Shown here: piece by piece, positions 1-8,342 of the stretch
Layout of the letters: each line of letters starts with the position of its first letter
Position numbering within the stretch: the stretch's first letter is position 1
Origin: Caldanaerobius fijiensis DSM 17918
GTDB taxonomy: Bacteria > Bacillota > Thermoanaerobacteria > Thermoanaerobacterales > Caldanaerobiaceae
Assembly: GCF_900129075.1 (NCBI RefSeq)
Contig: NZ_FQVH01000005.1
Span: forward strand, 51,193-115,192
Length of the DNA stretch: 64,000 nt
Reading direction: 5' to 3'
Position numbers and translations under genes: made by a program
The notes under the pieces: model-generated
Database searches by the model: none
Told to the model about the DNA's origin: nothing
Seen by the model: the letters and a program-made list of their open reading frames with translations, nothing else

Positions 1-2
1 TA

Positions 3-929
3 AGCAAAGAAACAAGAGAAAAGGTATGGAGTGTAATAAAACGTTTTAATTATCAACCTAACCAGATTGCACGGGTGCTCTGTACCAAGAAATCCTGGCT
101 GATAGGGCTGCTTTACGATGTCTGGAATGACTACGAAAATGAGTTTTTTAGTGAAATAATCATGAGTTTTAAACATACGGTAGAGGAAAGTGGCTATAAT
201 ATTCTTTTTTTAAACCTCTATAAAATAAAAAATGAAAATATCTCATATGTTAGTTACTGTGAGCAATATAATTTGAATGGAATTTTAATTATCGGATTTA
301 AAGAGGATGATCCATATATAAAAGAATTAATAGAAAAAGAAATACCATGTATAGGCATAGATATTCCCATAAATGGTAAGAAATGTGGATATGTGACATC
401 TGATAACTATGGAGGTATTGCAAAGGCGGTAGATTATCTTTATGAATTAGGTCATCGAAAAATTGGATTGATAAATGGGAGAACAGATATGTATGTTGCA
501 AGGGAACGTTATAAAGGATTTATATCTGCTATGAAGAAAAATAATATTGAGATTGTGAAAGATTGGATATGTAATGGTGATTTTAGTGAAGAAAGTGGTT
601 ATACTGTAATAAATGAAATGCTTAAAAGAGGTAGTACACCATCAGCCATAATAGTAGCAGGAGGTGACAATATGGCTTATGGAGTTATTAATGCTCTAAA
701 AGGGCATGGCTTGAAGGTACCTGAGGATATATCAATAATAGGATTTGACGACATAAGATCAGCTAAAATATTTACACCACCTCTTACTACTATAAGACAG
801 GATAAATTAATGATGGGTAAGGCAGCGGCTTGGTCTTTGATAAACATGATAAATGATAAGTCATTTAAAGCTCCTGTGACCATCATACCTACCGAATTGA
901 TAATTCGCGAGAGCACCAAATCTATTTAG
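3..929 (+). CDS. LacI/GalR-family transcriptional regulator, 5' partial
   Basis: The reading frame is open from base 3, before any start codon. Its first residues (SKETREKVW...YQPNQIARVL) are the end of a LacI-type helix-turn-helix and hinge, so the gene begins outside the window. The rest is a periplasmic-binding-protein-like sensor domain, recognisable by the GFDD segment and the LTTIRQDK...MGKAA segment near the C-terminus, which are typical of the family. Such proteins usually bind a sugar or nucleoside effector and repress a nearby operon. No operon it might control is visible downstream, so the target probably lies upstream. The effector cannot be told from sequence. Family assignment is firm; function is unknown. 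Confidence 0.9.
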   Translation, partial: SKETREKVWSVIKRFNYQPNQIARVLCTKKSWLIGLLYDVWNDYENEFFSEIIMSFKHTVEESGYNILFLNLYKIKNENISYVSYCEQYNLNGILIIGFKEDDPYIKELIEKEIPCIGIDIPINGKKCGYVTSDNYGGIAKAVDYLYELGHRKIGLINGRTDMYVARERYKGFISAMKKNNIEIVKDWICNGDFSEESGYTVINEMLKRGSTPSAIIVAGGDNMAYGVINALKGHGLKVPEDISIIGFDDIRSAKIFTPPLTTIRQDKLMMGKAAAWSLINMINDKSFKAPVTIIPTELIIRESTKSI

Positions 930-949
930 TTTCGGTTTGTGTATTTAAA

Positions 950-976
950 GAAGGATTTTTGATTTTTGTAAAGAAA
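950..976 (+). promoter_or_regulatory. Candidate sigma-H promoter of the Spo0F-like gene
   Basis: GAAGGATTT (950-958), an 11-base spacer, then AAAGAAA (970-976) matches the B. subtilis sigma-H consensus RNAGGAWWW-N11/12-RNNGAAT at all but the last position. It lies about 50 bases before the receiver gene. B. subtilis spo0F is known to have a sigma-H promoter. No convincing sigma-A promoter was seen in the same gap. Confidence 0.55.
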
Positions 977-1025
977 TACAATATTCGCAGAGAAATTTAT
1001 TTTAGCTGATGGAGAAGGGGAAACG

Positions 1026-1364
1026 ATGAAGAAAAACATATTGGTTGTGGATGATCAAAAAGCTTTGTGCTTTATTATAAGAGAGGTTTTTAAGGACAGA
1101 TATAACGTAGAGGTAGCTCATGATGAGAACGAGTTAAAAAATATATTAAAAAGGATGTATCCACATATTGGAATATTTGATTATCACCTAAATGGACATA
1201 ATGGGTTGGAATTATTAAAGTGGGCAAAAGAACAATGTCCTGACATGGAGTGTATTCTTATGACGGCATATGATATCTGGGAAATAAAAAAAAGTGTACC
1301 ACCTTTTGTAAGTATTTTAAAAAAGCCTTTTGATATAAATGACTTAAAAACTATTATAGAATAA
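1026..1364 (+). CDS. Spo0F-like single-domain response regulator
   Basis: This is a 112-residue stand-alone receiver domain with no output domain. The acidic pair D9/D10, phospho-acceptor D52, switch T80 and K100 are all present. The start follows GGAGAAGGGG at a good distance. A receiver this small, lying two genes upstream of fructose-bisphosphate aldolase and ahead of rho-rpmE, has the genomic position of spo0F in Bacillus. A sigma-H-like promoter precedes it. By family logic it would accept phosphate from a histidine kinase and pass it on, but no kinase or Spo0B-like phosphotransferase lies in this window. A CheY-like or other relay role is the alternative. Confidence 0.8.
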   Translation: MKKNILVVDDQKALCFIIREVFKDRYNVEVAHDENELKNILKRMYPHIGIFDYHLNGHNGLELLKWAKEQCPDMECILMTAYDIWEIKKSVPPFVSILKKPFDINDLKTIIE

Positions 1365-1441
1365 TTTACGGGCATAAAGGAATTTCGGAGTGGATGTAGA
1401 ATATATAAATACAAAAGGAATATATTTTGGGGAGGAAAAAA

Positions 1442-2065
1442 ATGCCCGTATTAGAACCTGTCATAACAATTGGTTACAAATGTGACATCTGTGGCAGGCT
1501 GAATATTAATAAGGTGAATCTTTTTGAGATTTCTAAAAATGGCGTAATTGATTTGAAATGCGAATGTGAAAATAGCCATATATCTATAGCTAGAGCAAAA
1601 AGAAATTATGTGTTTAAGGCATCATGTTTTGGTTGCGGCTGTGTACACACCTATTCGTTTCATTTGAATGAAATATTGTCTTTGAAAAATGTTATATGTC
1701 CTTATTCTAAGGAAAATATGTTTTATGTGGGTGCTCAACAGTCGGTTATTAAGATGCTGGAGAAGCTTGAGAGTAATTTAAATATAATGGCTGAAGAAAT
1801 GGGATTCAAAAGCCAATTTGTTAATCAAGACGTAATGATACAGGTTTTAGATAAGATACATGAATATGCCAATAAAGGTAATATCCTATGTAGTTGTGGT
1901 GACCCTGATCTTTCATTGAGGCTAATGAGCAATGGTATTTTATTGACATGTGAAAGGTGTTATGATAGTATTACAATCAATGCAAGGAATATTCAAGACC
2001 TTCTTGCATTAGTTGATAAAGGATATGTGCAGCTCATATCCGGAAAAAATCAAAGGACTAAGTGA
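1442..2065 (+). CDS. Cys-rich zinc-ribbon-like protein of unknown function
   Basis: The product (207 aa) is not a family I can name. It has several paired cysteines: CDIC near the N-terminus, CEC, CFGCGC in the first third, then CSC and CERC near the C-terminus. These suggest two or more zinc ribbons flanking a helical middle of about 60 residues. ATG 1442 is chosen because GGGGAGG (1430-1436) sits just before it; an in-frame TTG at 1427 lies before that ribosome binding site. The gene is sandwiched between the Spo0F-like gene and fba, close enough to be co-transcribed. In B. subtilis an unrelated gene, ywjG, lies near this position. Confidence 0.75.
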   Translation: MPVLEPVITIGYKCDICGRLNINKVNLFEISKNGVIDLKCECENSHISIARAKRNYVFKASCFGCGCVHTYSFHLNEILSLKNVICPYSKENMFYVGAQQSVIKMLEKLESNLNIMAEEMGFKSQFVNQDVMIQVLDKIHEYANKGNILCSCGDPDLSLRLMSNGILLTCERCYDSITINARNIQDLLALVDKGYVQLISGKNQRTK

Positions 2066-2080
2066 AGTGGAGGATTTGTT

Positions 2081-2932
2081 ATGTTGGTTTCGGGCAAAGA
2101 AATACTTCAAAAAGCAAATGAGGGTGGTTATGCTGTAGGAGCATTTAACACCAGCAATCTGGAAATTACTCAGGCTATAATCGAAGCCGCAGAGGAAGAA
2201 AAAGCACCTGTCATAATACAGGTGAGTATGAGTGCTATCAAATATGCTGGCATTGAAAACATCGCTGCTATTGTTATTACGGCTGCGAAAAATGCCAGTG
2301 TTCCAGTGGCATTGCATTTAGATCATGGTACTGACTTTAATGTTGTGATGCAGTGCTTGAGAAATGGATGGACTTCTATTATGTTTGATGGTTCTAAATA
2401 TCCTTTTGAAGAAAATGTAGCTATAACAAAAAATATTGTAAATATTGCTCATCCTATGGGAGTATCTGTAGAAGCAGAATTGGGCAAGATCGGAGGGACA
2501 GAAGACCATATTACTGTTGACGAGAGAGAAGCTACTATGACGGATCCGGATGAGGCAGTGAGATTTGTAGAGCAAACCGGTGTTGACTACCTGGCGATAG
2601 CTATAGGAACTGCTCATGGAGTATACAAAGGAGAACCCAAACTCGACTTTGACAGATTGCAAAAGATTAAGTCTCTTTTAAAAATGCCTATAGTTTTGCA
2701 CGGCGCATCGGGTGTCCCTGAGGAGTCGATTGTTAAAGCCGTAAAGTTGGGTGTAAATAAAATAAATATTGATACCGATTTAAGACAGGCGTTTGATTCA
2801 GCGATTAGAAGTTACTTAAACGAAAATCCCAATCAATATGATCCAAGAAAGATATTGGCGGCTCCAAGGGAGGCTATGAAGAAAGTCGTAGCTCAAAAGA
2901 TAAGGATGTTTGGAAGTTCTGGAAAGGCTTGA
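2081..2932 (+). CDS. fba: Class II fructose-1,6-bisphosphate aldolase
   Basis: The enzyme cleaves fructose-1,6-bisphosphate to dihydroxyacetone phosphate and glyceraldehyde-3-phosphate in the cytoplasm. Class II is zinc-dependent: D81-H82 in LHLDHG are the catalytic Asp and a zinc ligand, with further family motifs EAELG, IGTAHGVY, VLHGASG and INIDTDLR in the usual order. The length of 283 aa is normal. GTGGAGG precedes ATG 2081. Tagatose-bisphosphate aldolases look similar, but position beside a spo0F-like gene supports the glycolytic enzyme. A strong terminator follows immediately. Confidence 0.95.
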   Translation: MLVSGKEILQKANEGGYAVGAFNTSNLEITQAIIEAAEEEKAPVIIQVSMSAIKYAGIENIAAIVITAAKNASVPVALHLDHGTDFNVVMQCLRNGWTSIMFDGSKYPFEENVAITKNIVNIAHPMGVSVEAELGKIGGTEDHITVDEREATMTDPDEAVRFVEQTGVDYLAIAIGTAHGVYKGEPKLDFDRLQKIKSLLKMPIVLHGASGVPEESIVKAVKLGVNKINIDTDLRQAFDSAIRSYLNENPNQYDPRKILAAPREAMKKVVAQKIRMFGSSGKA

Positions 2933-2948
2933 GGCATTAAAAAGGTAG

Positions 2949-2975
2949 AGGATGGCTTTAATGGCCATCCTTTTT
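2949..2975 (+). terminator. Rho-independent terminator after fba
   Basis: AGGATGGC (2949-2956) pairs perfectly with GCCATCCT (2964-2971) across a 7-base loop and is followed by a T-run. It separates fba from the hydrogenase operon. Confidence 0.9.
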
Positions 2976-3010
2976 CTATGAAAGGTTGTTTGATAAATTA
3001 TAAACTAACA

Positions 3011-3038
3011 TTGACTTTTTACAGGATAAGAATAAAAT
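3011..3038 (+). promoter_or_regulatory. Predicted sigma-A promoter of the ech-hyp operon
   Basis: TTGACT (3011-3016) and TAAAAT (3033-3038) are separated by 16 bases. This is the only good promoter between the fba terminator and the first ech gene. A weak Rex-like sequence at 2990-3007 lies directly upstream. Confidence 0.65.
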
Positions 3039-3117
3039 AAATGTGGAAAGTTTATTTGGAGAAAGATTGTATACAGTACACAAATTTTTTGAAAATTGAA
3101 GGTGGGTGAAAGAATTT

Positions 3118-5031
3118 ATGCAGGCAGGTTTGTTTATAAATATTTTGTTACCGTTTGCTATTGCCTCGATAATTTATTTTGTTAAAAACGTCAAAGTGAG
3201 GAATATACTCATTATCGTCACTGCAGGATTGGTCATCATGAGTTCTGTGTATATATGGTTTGAGAAACCTGGGAGAATACCAGCAGGCTCGATAATAGGG
3301 GTACCTTTAGATAAGATAATTGAAGTTATGGATTTTTTGCTGGGATTATATATCCTGTATATTTCTATATCGTTAAAAAAATGGTATCTTGTTATGCTTT
3401 CTCTGGCGCAGGTTATACCGATGCTGATTTTTGAAGTAATTATTGGACCAAATTTGGAAGTAAAAGATGCCTTGTATATAGATAACCTTTCTATGGTATT
3501 AAACCTTATTGTATCGATTATAGGTACATTAATATGGGTGTTTTCTATAAGATATATGGCAGAAGATGAAGAGCACAAGAAGATATATCCATCGAGGCAA
3601 AATAGGTTTTTCTTTGTATTAATACTATTTATAGGTGCGATGAATGGATTGGTATTGTCAAATAGCCTTACTTGGGTGTACTTTTTCTGGGAAATAACTA
3701 CTTTGAGCTCGTTTTTGCTGATAGGACATGATAAGACAAAAGATGCTATAAATTCTGCTATCAGGGCTTTGCTTTTAAACAGCTTTGGTGGAGTAGCTTT
3801 TGTGGCCGCGATTATAATCGCATATTATGAATATGGTACTCTTGACATCCAGAAGATTGTCGCATTGAGGCCTTCAGGCTTATTATTGGAGCCTATTGTG
3901 TTATTGTGCTTGGCGGCGTTTACTAAATCAGCCCAGATACCCTTTCAAAGCTGGCTTTTAGGTGCTATGGTGGCTCCCACTCCTGTGTCTGCATTGCTTC
4001 ATTCTAGCACTATGGTAAAAGCGGGTGTTTATTTGATATTGCGTCTGGCTCCTGCTTTCAGGGATACGTGGGTTAGCGACATGGTAGCCATATTTGGTGC
4101 CTTTACTTTTGTAGTTGCATCGCTTTTTGCTATCGGACAGTCCAATGCAAAGCGTATTCTGGCGTATTCTACCATATCAAACTTAGGTCTGATAATAGCA
4201 GCTGCAGGTATAAATACACCTGCTTCAATAGCGGCTGGAATACTGCTTATTATATTTCATGCTATATCAAAAGCTCTTTTATTCCTATGTGTGGGAACAA
4301 TTGAGCATCATATAGGTAGTAGGGATATAGAAAATATGCGTGGACTTTTTACAAAAATGCCCTATACCACTGTATTGACGGTAATCGGTTTGGTGACGAT
4401 GCTTTTGCCACCTTTTGGGGTCTTGCTCAGCAAGTGGTTGGTCATTGAAACCGCTTCAAGCAATCCTCTACTGGTTTTACTTATAGCTATAGGTAGTGCT
4501 TTGACTGTTATGTATTATACCCGGTGGATCGGTATACTGTTAACTGGTACAGCATCTCAGGATAAAGTAGAAAAGGAAACTGAGCCTCCATCTATCAGTG
4601 TACCGCTGACATTATTAGCTATAGGTTCTGTCCTTATAAGCTTATTTGTCACTAATGTATTTAATGTAATGGTGGCACCAGAAGTGATATCATATTATAA
4701 AAGAATAGGTATAAAGGCATCTGAAGGTATGCTATCAATGTCCATAGGTGCTTTTAACCTGTTCCCTGTATTTTTAGCGATGGGCGTTGCCATGGTTTTA
4801 GGCTTGATATTTTTTAGAAAGAGTAACGTTAGCGCGACACCATATATGTGTGGAGAAACAATTAAAGACTATAAGTATGCTAAGATAAATAATGAACTTC
4901 AAACAGTAGAGGAGATTGTGGTTAGAAATTATTATTTTGAGGATTTAGTCTCTGAGCGTAAATTAGTGAAATGGGTGAATGCTATAGCTATAATATTAAT
5001 TTTGATGATATTTGGAGTGATGATATTATGA
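3118..5031 (+). CDS. echA: Ech-type hydrogenase membrane subunit A (NuoL/antiporter-like)
   Basis: The product is a highly hydrophobic protein of 637 aa with about 15 membrane helices, related to NuoL, HycC and Mrp-type antiporters. The conserved core is visible as the AFTKSAQIPFQSWL and PTPVSALLHSSTMVKAGVYL segments, which carry the lysine and histidine residues used for ion movement in this family. In a group 4 hydrogenase it is the ion-pumping arm. ATG 3118 is preferred over GTG 3106 because AAGGTGG (3099-3105) abuts the GTG but lies 12 bases before the ATG. It overlaps the next gene by ATGA. Confidence 0.9.
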   Translation: MQAGLFINILLPFAIASIIYFVKNVKVRNILIIVTAGLVIMSSVYIWFEKPGRIPAGSIIGVPLDKIIEVMDFLLGLYILYISISLKKWYLVMLSLAQVIPMLIFEVIIGPNLEVKDALYIDNLSMVLNLIVSIIGTLIWVFSIRYMAEDEEHKKIYPSRQNRFFFVLILFIGAMNGLVLSNSLTWVYFFWEITTLSSFLLIGHDKTKDAINSAIRALLLNSFGGVAFVAAIIIAYYEYGTLDIQKIVALRPSGLLLEPIVLLCLAAFTKSAQIPFQSWLLGAMVAPTPVSALLHSSTMVKAGVYLILRLAPAFRDTWVSDMVAIFGAFTFVVASLFAIGQSNAKRILAYSTISNLGLIIAAAGINTPASIAAGILLIIFHAISKALLFLCVGTIEHHIGSRDIENMRGLFTKMPYTTVLTVIGLVTMLLPPFGVLLSKWLVIETASSNPLLVLLIAIGSALTVMYYTRWIGILLTGTASQDKVEKETEPPSISVPLTLLAIGSVLISLFVTNVFNVMVAPEVISYYKRIGIKASEGMLSMSIGAFNLFPVFLAMGVAMVLGLIFFRKSNVSATPYMCGETIKDYKYAKINNELQTVEEIVVRNYYFEDLVSERKLVKWVNAIAIILILMIFGVMIL

Positions 5032-5876
5032 TAATACTTAAAATCATTTTTGCGTTAATAGTGTTGCCTATTGTGGGGGGCCTTATCGTAGGTATAGATA
5101 GGAAGCTTACAGCGAGATTGCAGGGCCGCTTTGGGCCACCTGTATTACAGCCTTTTTATGACTTCATAAAATTGATAGGAAAGGAAAGACAGCTTGTTAA
5201 TGGGTTTCAAGCTTTAAGTGTGTTTATATATTTTGTTTCGTCAGCTTTAAGTCTTTTACTTTTTGTACTGAGGCAGGACCTCTTGATGATTATCTTTGTT
5301 ATGTCTATCGGAGCTGTGTTTTTGGTGGTTGGTGCACTATCTGTTAAGTCACCATATAGTCAGGTGGGCAGCCAGCGGGAATTGTTGCAAATGATGGCAT
5401 ACGAACCCCTTTTAATACTTGTGATCGTCAGTATGTATCTTGTTACTGGAAGTTTCAGCATAAGAGCTATAGCAAATTATCCTGTACCGCTTTTTTTTAA
5501 GTTGCCACTTATATTTTTGGTTATGAGTATTGTTCTGGGTATAAAAATGAGAAAGTCACCTTTTGATATATCGGCTTCAGAACATGCTCATCAAGAAATA
5601 GTAAGGGGTGTGCTGACCGATTATTCAGGTATGTATCTGGCATTGATAGAAGCTGCCCATTGGTATGATCTTGTGTTACTTTTAGGGATAATAATGCTGT
5701 TTTTTGCTAATAACTGGTTAGTAGGAGCTGCTATTGCTTTAATATATGTGATATTTGAGATATTTATTGACAATGTTACGGCAAGGCTGACTGTAAAATG
5801 GATGATGCAATTTACCTGGATTGTTGGACTGGCATTGGCTGTAGTAAATATAGCATGGCTGTATTTTGTAAGGTAA
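5028..5876 (+). CDS. echB: Ech-type hydrogenase membrane subunit B (NuoH/HycD-like)
   Basis: This 282-aa membrane protein of about eight helices belongs to the NuoH/HycD family, which anchors the catalytic module of group 4 hydrogenases and complex I. Visible hallmarks are the GIDRKLTARLQGRFGPP segment near the N-terminus and the RKSPFDISASEHAHQEIV loop, which matches the quinone-site region in complex I. The start ATG 5028 overlaps the stop of the upstream gene (ATGA) and follows GGAGTGA. A longer in-frame ORF from 4971 would run inside echA and has no ribosome binding site. Confidence 0.9.
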   Translation: MIILKIIFALIVLPIVGGLIVGIDRKLTARLQGRFGPPVLQPFYDFIKLIGKERQLVNGFQALSVFIYFVSSALSLLLFVLRQDLLMIIFVMSIGAVFLVVGALSVKSPYSQVGSQRELLQMMAYEPLLILVIVSMYLVTGSFSIRAIANYPVPLFFKLPLIFLVMSIVLGIKMRKSPFDISASEHAHQEIVRGVLTDYSGMYLALIEAAHWYDLVLLLGIIMLFFANNWLVGAAIALIYVIFEIFIDNVTARLTVKWMMQFTWIVGLALAVVNIAWLYFVR

Positions 5877-5888
5877 GGAGGTGTGATT

Positions 5889-6347
5889 ATGGGATTGTTA
5901 GATAAAGCCAGGAAGTTATCGCCATGGCTTATTCATTATGATTGTGGCAGTTGCAATGGCTGTGATATAGAACTACTGGCGTGCCTTACTCCGTTATACG
6001 ATGTGGAGAGGTTTGGCATCGTGAATGTAGGCAATCCAAAGCAAGCTGATATATTGGTTGTGACGGGAACTGTAAATCAACAGAATAAGCACGTGTTAAA
6101 AAATATTTATGAACAGATGCCTGATCCTAAAGTAGTGGTAGCCATTGGTGTATGTGCTTGCACAGGAGGTATTTTTAGGGATTGCTATAATGTGTTGGGA
6201 GGAATAGATAAGGTCATTCCCGTGGATGTGTATATACCTGGTTGTCCGGCGCGGCCTGAACAAATCTTAAAAGGTATTGAATTGGCTATAGATAAGCTTG
6301 CTGAGAAAAGGAATAATATTAGAGAAGAGAAAAAAGATGTCGTTTAA
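5889..6347 (+). CDS. echC: Ech-type [NiFe] hydrogenase small subunit
   Basis: This 152-aa protein is the short small subunit of group 4 hydrogenases (EchC, HycG, NuoB family), which holds only the proximal [4Fe-4S] cluster. Ligand motifs are CGSCNGCDIE near residue 20, CACTGG in the middle and PGCPARPEQ near the C-terminus. It has no Tat signal, as expected for a cytoplasm-facing enzyme. ATG 5889 follows AAGGAGG by 7 bases; GTG 5883 lies too close. It carries electrons from EchF to the NiFe site in EchE. Confidence 0.92.
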   Translation: MGLLDKARKLSPWLIHYDCGSCNGCDIELLACLTPLYDVERFGIVNVGNPKQADILVVTGTVNQQNKHVLKNIYEQMPDPKVVVAIGVCACTGGIFRDCYNVLGGIDKVIPVDVYIPGCPARPEQILKGIELAIDKLAEKRNNIREEKKDVV

Positions 6348-6364
6348 AGGAGGGTATAAGTGAC

Positions 6365-6805
6365 TTGGTAGAGGCGAAAGAAATTACTATAGAAAATTTG
6401 CTGGATGAAGTCAAATATTACCATGATTCTGGCTATAGGTTTGTAACGACGACCTGCATAGATATGGGTGATAAATTCCAGATTTATTATCATTTTGATA
6501 AAGATATGAAATTAGAAAACCTAAAGCTGATTGTGGATAAGAATACCAGGGTTCCCAGCATATCTTCGATTTATTTCTGCAGCATATTGTCGGAAAATGA
6601 AATGCAAGATATGTTTGGAATAGAATTCGATGGATTAGTAGTAGATTATGGTGGAAAATTCTTGCTGGGGGAAGACTCACCGTTGACTCCACAGGCCCAT
6701 ATTCAGGTAATAAAAAAGCCGTCTGCAGAAACAGCTGAGGATAAAAAAGGAGAAACAGATAAATCCAGTAAGGAATCAGATAACAAAAAAAGCGATTCAT
6801 TATGA
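6365..6805 (+). CDS. echD: Ech-type hydrogenase subunit D (NuoC/30-kDa-like)
   Basis: This 146-aa protein matches the NuoC/EchD family, a soluble connecting subunit. The segment SENEMQDMFGIEFDGL is the conserved ERE-D-x-F-G-like core. TTG 6365 is the only start with a ribosome binding site (AAAGGAGGG about 10 bases upstream). The last 30 residues are an unusual low-complexity tail rich in Lys, Asp, Glu and Ser. EchF in the same operon has a comparable tail. Confidence 0.85.
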   Translation: MVEAKEITIENLLDEVKYYHDSGYRFVTTTCIDMGDKFQIYYHFDKDMKLENLKLIVDKNTRVPSISSIYFCSILSENEMQDMFGIEFDGLVVDYGGKFLLGEDSPLTPQAHIQVIKKPSAETAEDKKGETDKSSKESDNKKSDSL

Positions 6806-6823
6806 AGTAAAGGTGGTGGAAAA

Positions 6824-7903
6824 ATGAGTGATAGGAGCATTATTCCCTTTGGGCCACAGCATCCGGTGCTTCCCGAGCCTATACATCTGAGACTAGTGGT
6901 AGAAGACGAGAAAGTGGTGGAAGCACTTCCTGCTGTAGGTTATGTTCACAGAGGTTTGGAAAAACTGGTGGATATAAAGAGCACTGATCAAATGGTTTAT
7001 GTGGTTGAGCGAATTTGTGGTATTTGCAGTTGTATGCATGGACAGGCTTATTGTCAGGGTATTGAGCAGTTAATGGGCATTGAAATACCTGAAAGAGCAA
7101 AGTATTTAAGAGTAATATGGGCAGAATTGCACCGTATGCACAGTCATCTTTTGTGGTTAGGGCTGTTGGCAGATGCATTTGGGTATGAGAGTCTTTTTAT
7201 GCAGACCTGGAGAGTAAGAGAAAAAATAATGGATATACTGGATAGGACATCGGGGAATAGAGTAATAATATCTGTAAATATAGTAGGTGGTGTCAAAAAA
7301 GATATCGATGCAGAGCTGCAAAAATGGACTTTGGAAAGCTTGAATGATGTTGAGAGGGAATTAAGAGAGATATACGACATAATGAAAGACGATTACACCA
7401 TAAAAAAGAGAACGGTTGGAGTAGGCGTTATAAAAGCAGAGGAAGCTTATGAGCTGGGACTGGTAGGACCTATGCTGAGAGCTAGTGGTATTGCTCAGGA
7501 TGTAAGGATGACAGGCTATGCAGCCTATAAAGACCTTGATTTTGAACCTGTTGTAGAAAAAGACGGTGACAGTTATGCCAGAATGATGGTAAGGATGAGA
7601 GAGCTGTTTCAATCCATTGATCTTATAAGAAAGGCTTTTGAAAAAATGCCAGGTGGAGAGATAAATGTAAAGGTAAAGGGTAGTCCTGATGGAGAAGTAA
7701 TATCGCGTGTAGAACAGTCCAGGGGCGAGGTACTGTATTATATTAAAGCTAACGGCAGCAAAAATCTAGAAAGATTGAGAGTCAGAACACCAACTTTTGC
7801 CAATGTAGCTGCTCTTTTAAAGATCGTGCCTGGCTGTCAGTTAGCTGATGTGCCCGTATTGGTGCTTACGATAGATCCTTGCATTAGCTGTACTGAAAGA
7901 TAG
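6824..7903 (+). CDS. echE: Ech-type [NiFe] hydrogenase large (catalytic) subunit
   Basis: The product (359 aa) carries the nickel-iron active site. The N-terminal nickel motif is RICGICSCMH with C65 and C68, and the C-terminal motif is DPCISCTER with C353 and C356, ending exactly at the protein terminus. It is therefore a group 4 large subunit without a cleavable C-terminal peptide, so no maturation protease would be needed for it. The N-terminus (IPFGPQHPVLPEP) is typical of the HycE/EchE/NuoD family. It should reduce protons to H2 with electrons from ferredoxin, coupled to ion export by EchA and EchB. Confidence 0.95.
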   Translation: MSDRSIIPFGPQHPVLPEPIHLRLVVEDEKVVEALPAVGYVHRGLEKLVDIKSTDQMVYVVERICGICSCMHGQAYCQGIEQLMGIEIPERAKYLRVIWAELHRMHSHLLWLGLLADAFGYESLFMQTWRVREKIMDILDRTSGNRVIISVNIVGGVKKDIDAELQKWTLESLNDVERELREIYDIMKDDYTIKKRTVGVGVIKAEEAYELGLVGPMLRASGIAQDVRMTGYAAYKDLDFEPVVEKDGDSYARMMVRMRELFQSIDLIRKAFEKMPGGEINVKVKGSPDGEVISRVEQSRGEVLYYIKANGSKNLERLRVRTPTFANVAALLKIVPGCQLADVPVLVLTIDPCISCTER

Positions 7904-7913
7904 GGGGTGAGCT

Positions 7914-8342
7914 GTGGTGTTAAAGATGGGAATAAGGTTATTTAAAAATTTATTTACAGGGCCTGCTACAAGGCTTAAAATGAGGGAACCGTTTGAAAAA
8001 CAAAGAGGTCATATTGACATAGATATCGAAAAATGTATATTCTGTGGCAGGTGTTCCAGAGAATGTCCATCGGGGTGTATAAAGGTTGATAGGAAAGCGG
8101 CAACGTGGGAACTAAATCCTTTTGAATGCATAATATGCGGAGTATGTGTCGATGTATGTCCTACAAAGGCCCTATCTATGCTAAAAGAGTTTAGGGATCC
8201 GTCAGATAAAAAAAGCTTGAAGGGCTATAAAGGAACACCACCTACAAGGCCTACAAAAGGTTCGAATAGCGATGATGCAGAAAAATCAGTAAAATCACCC
8301 GAAAAAAAAGCTTCTGACAGTAAAAAAAATGAGGTGGCCTGA
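7914..8342 (+). CDS. echF: Ech-type hydrogenase ferredoxin subunit, 2x[4Fe-4S]
   Basis: Two classical cluster motifs are visible, CIFCGRCSRECPSGC and CIICGVCVDVCP, in the first 90 residues, matching EchF, HycF and NuoI. It is the probable entry point for electrons from reduced ferredoxin. After the clusters comes a tail of about 45 residues rich in Lys, Ser, Asp and Pro that the family normally lacks. GTG 7914 is reported, but GTG 7917 is better spaced from GGGGGTGA and equally possible. The stop overlaps the hypA start (TGATG). Confidence 0.9.
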   Translation: MVLKMGIRLFKNLFTGPATRLKMREPFEKQRGHIDIDIEKCIFCGRCSRECPSGCIKVDRKAATWELNPFECIICGVCVDVCPTKALSMLKEFRDPSDKKSLKGYKGTPPTRPTKGSNSDDAEKSVKSPEKKASDSKKNEVA

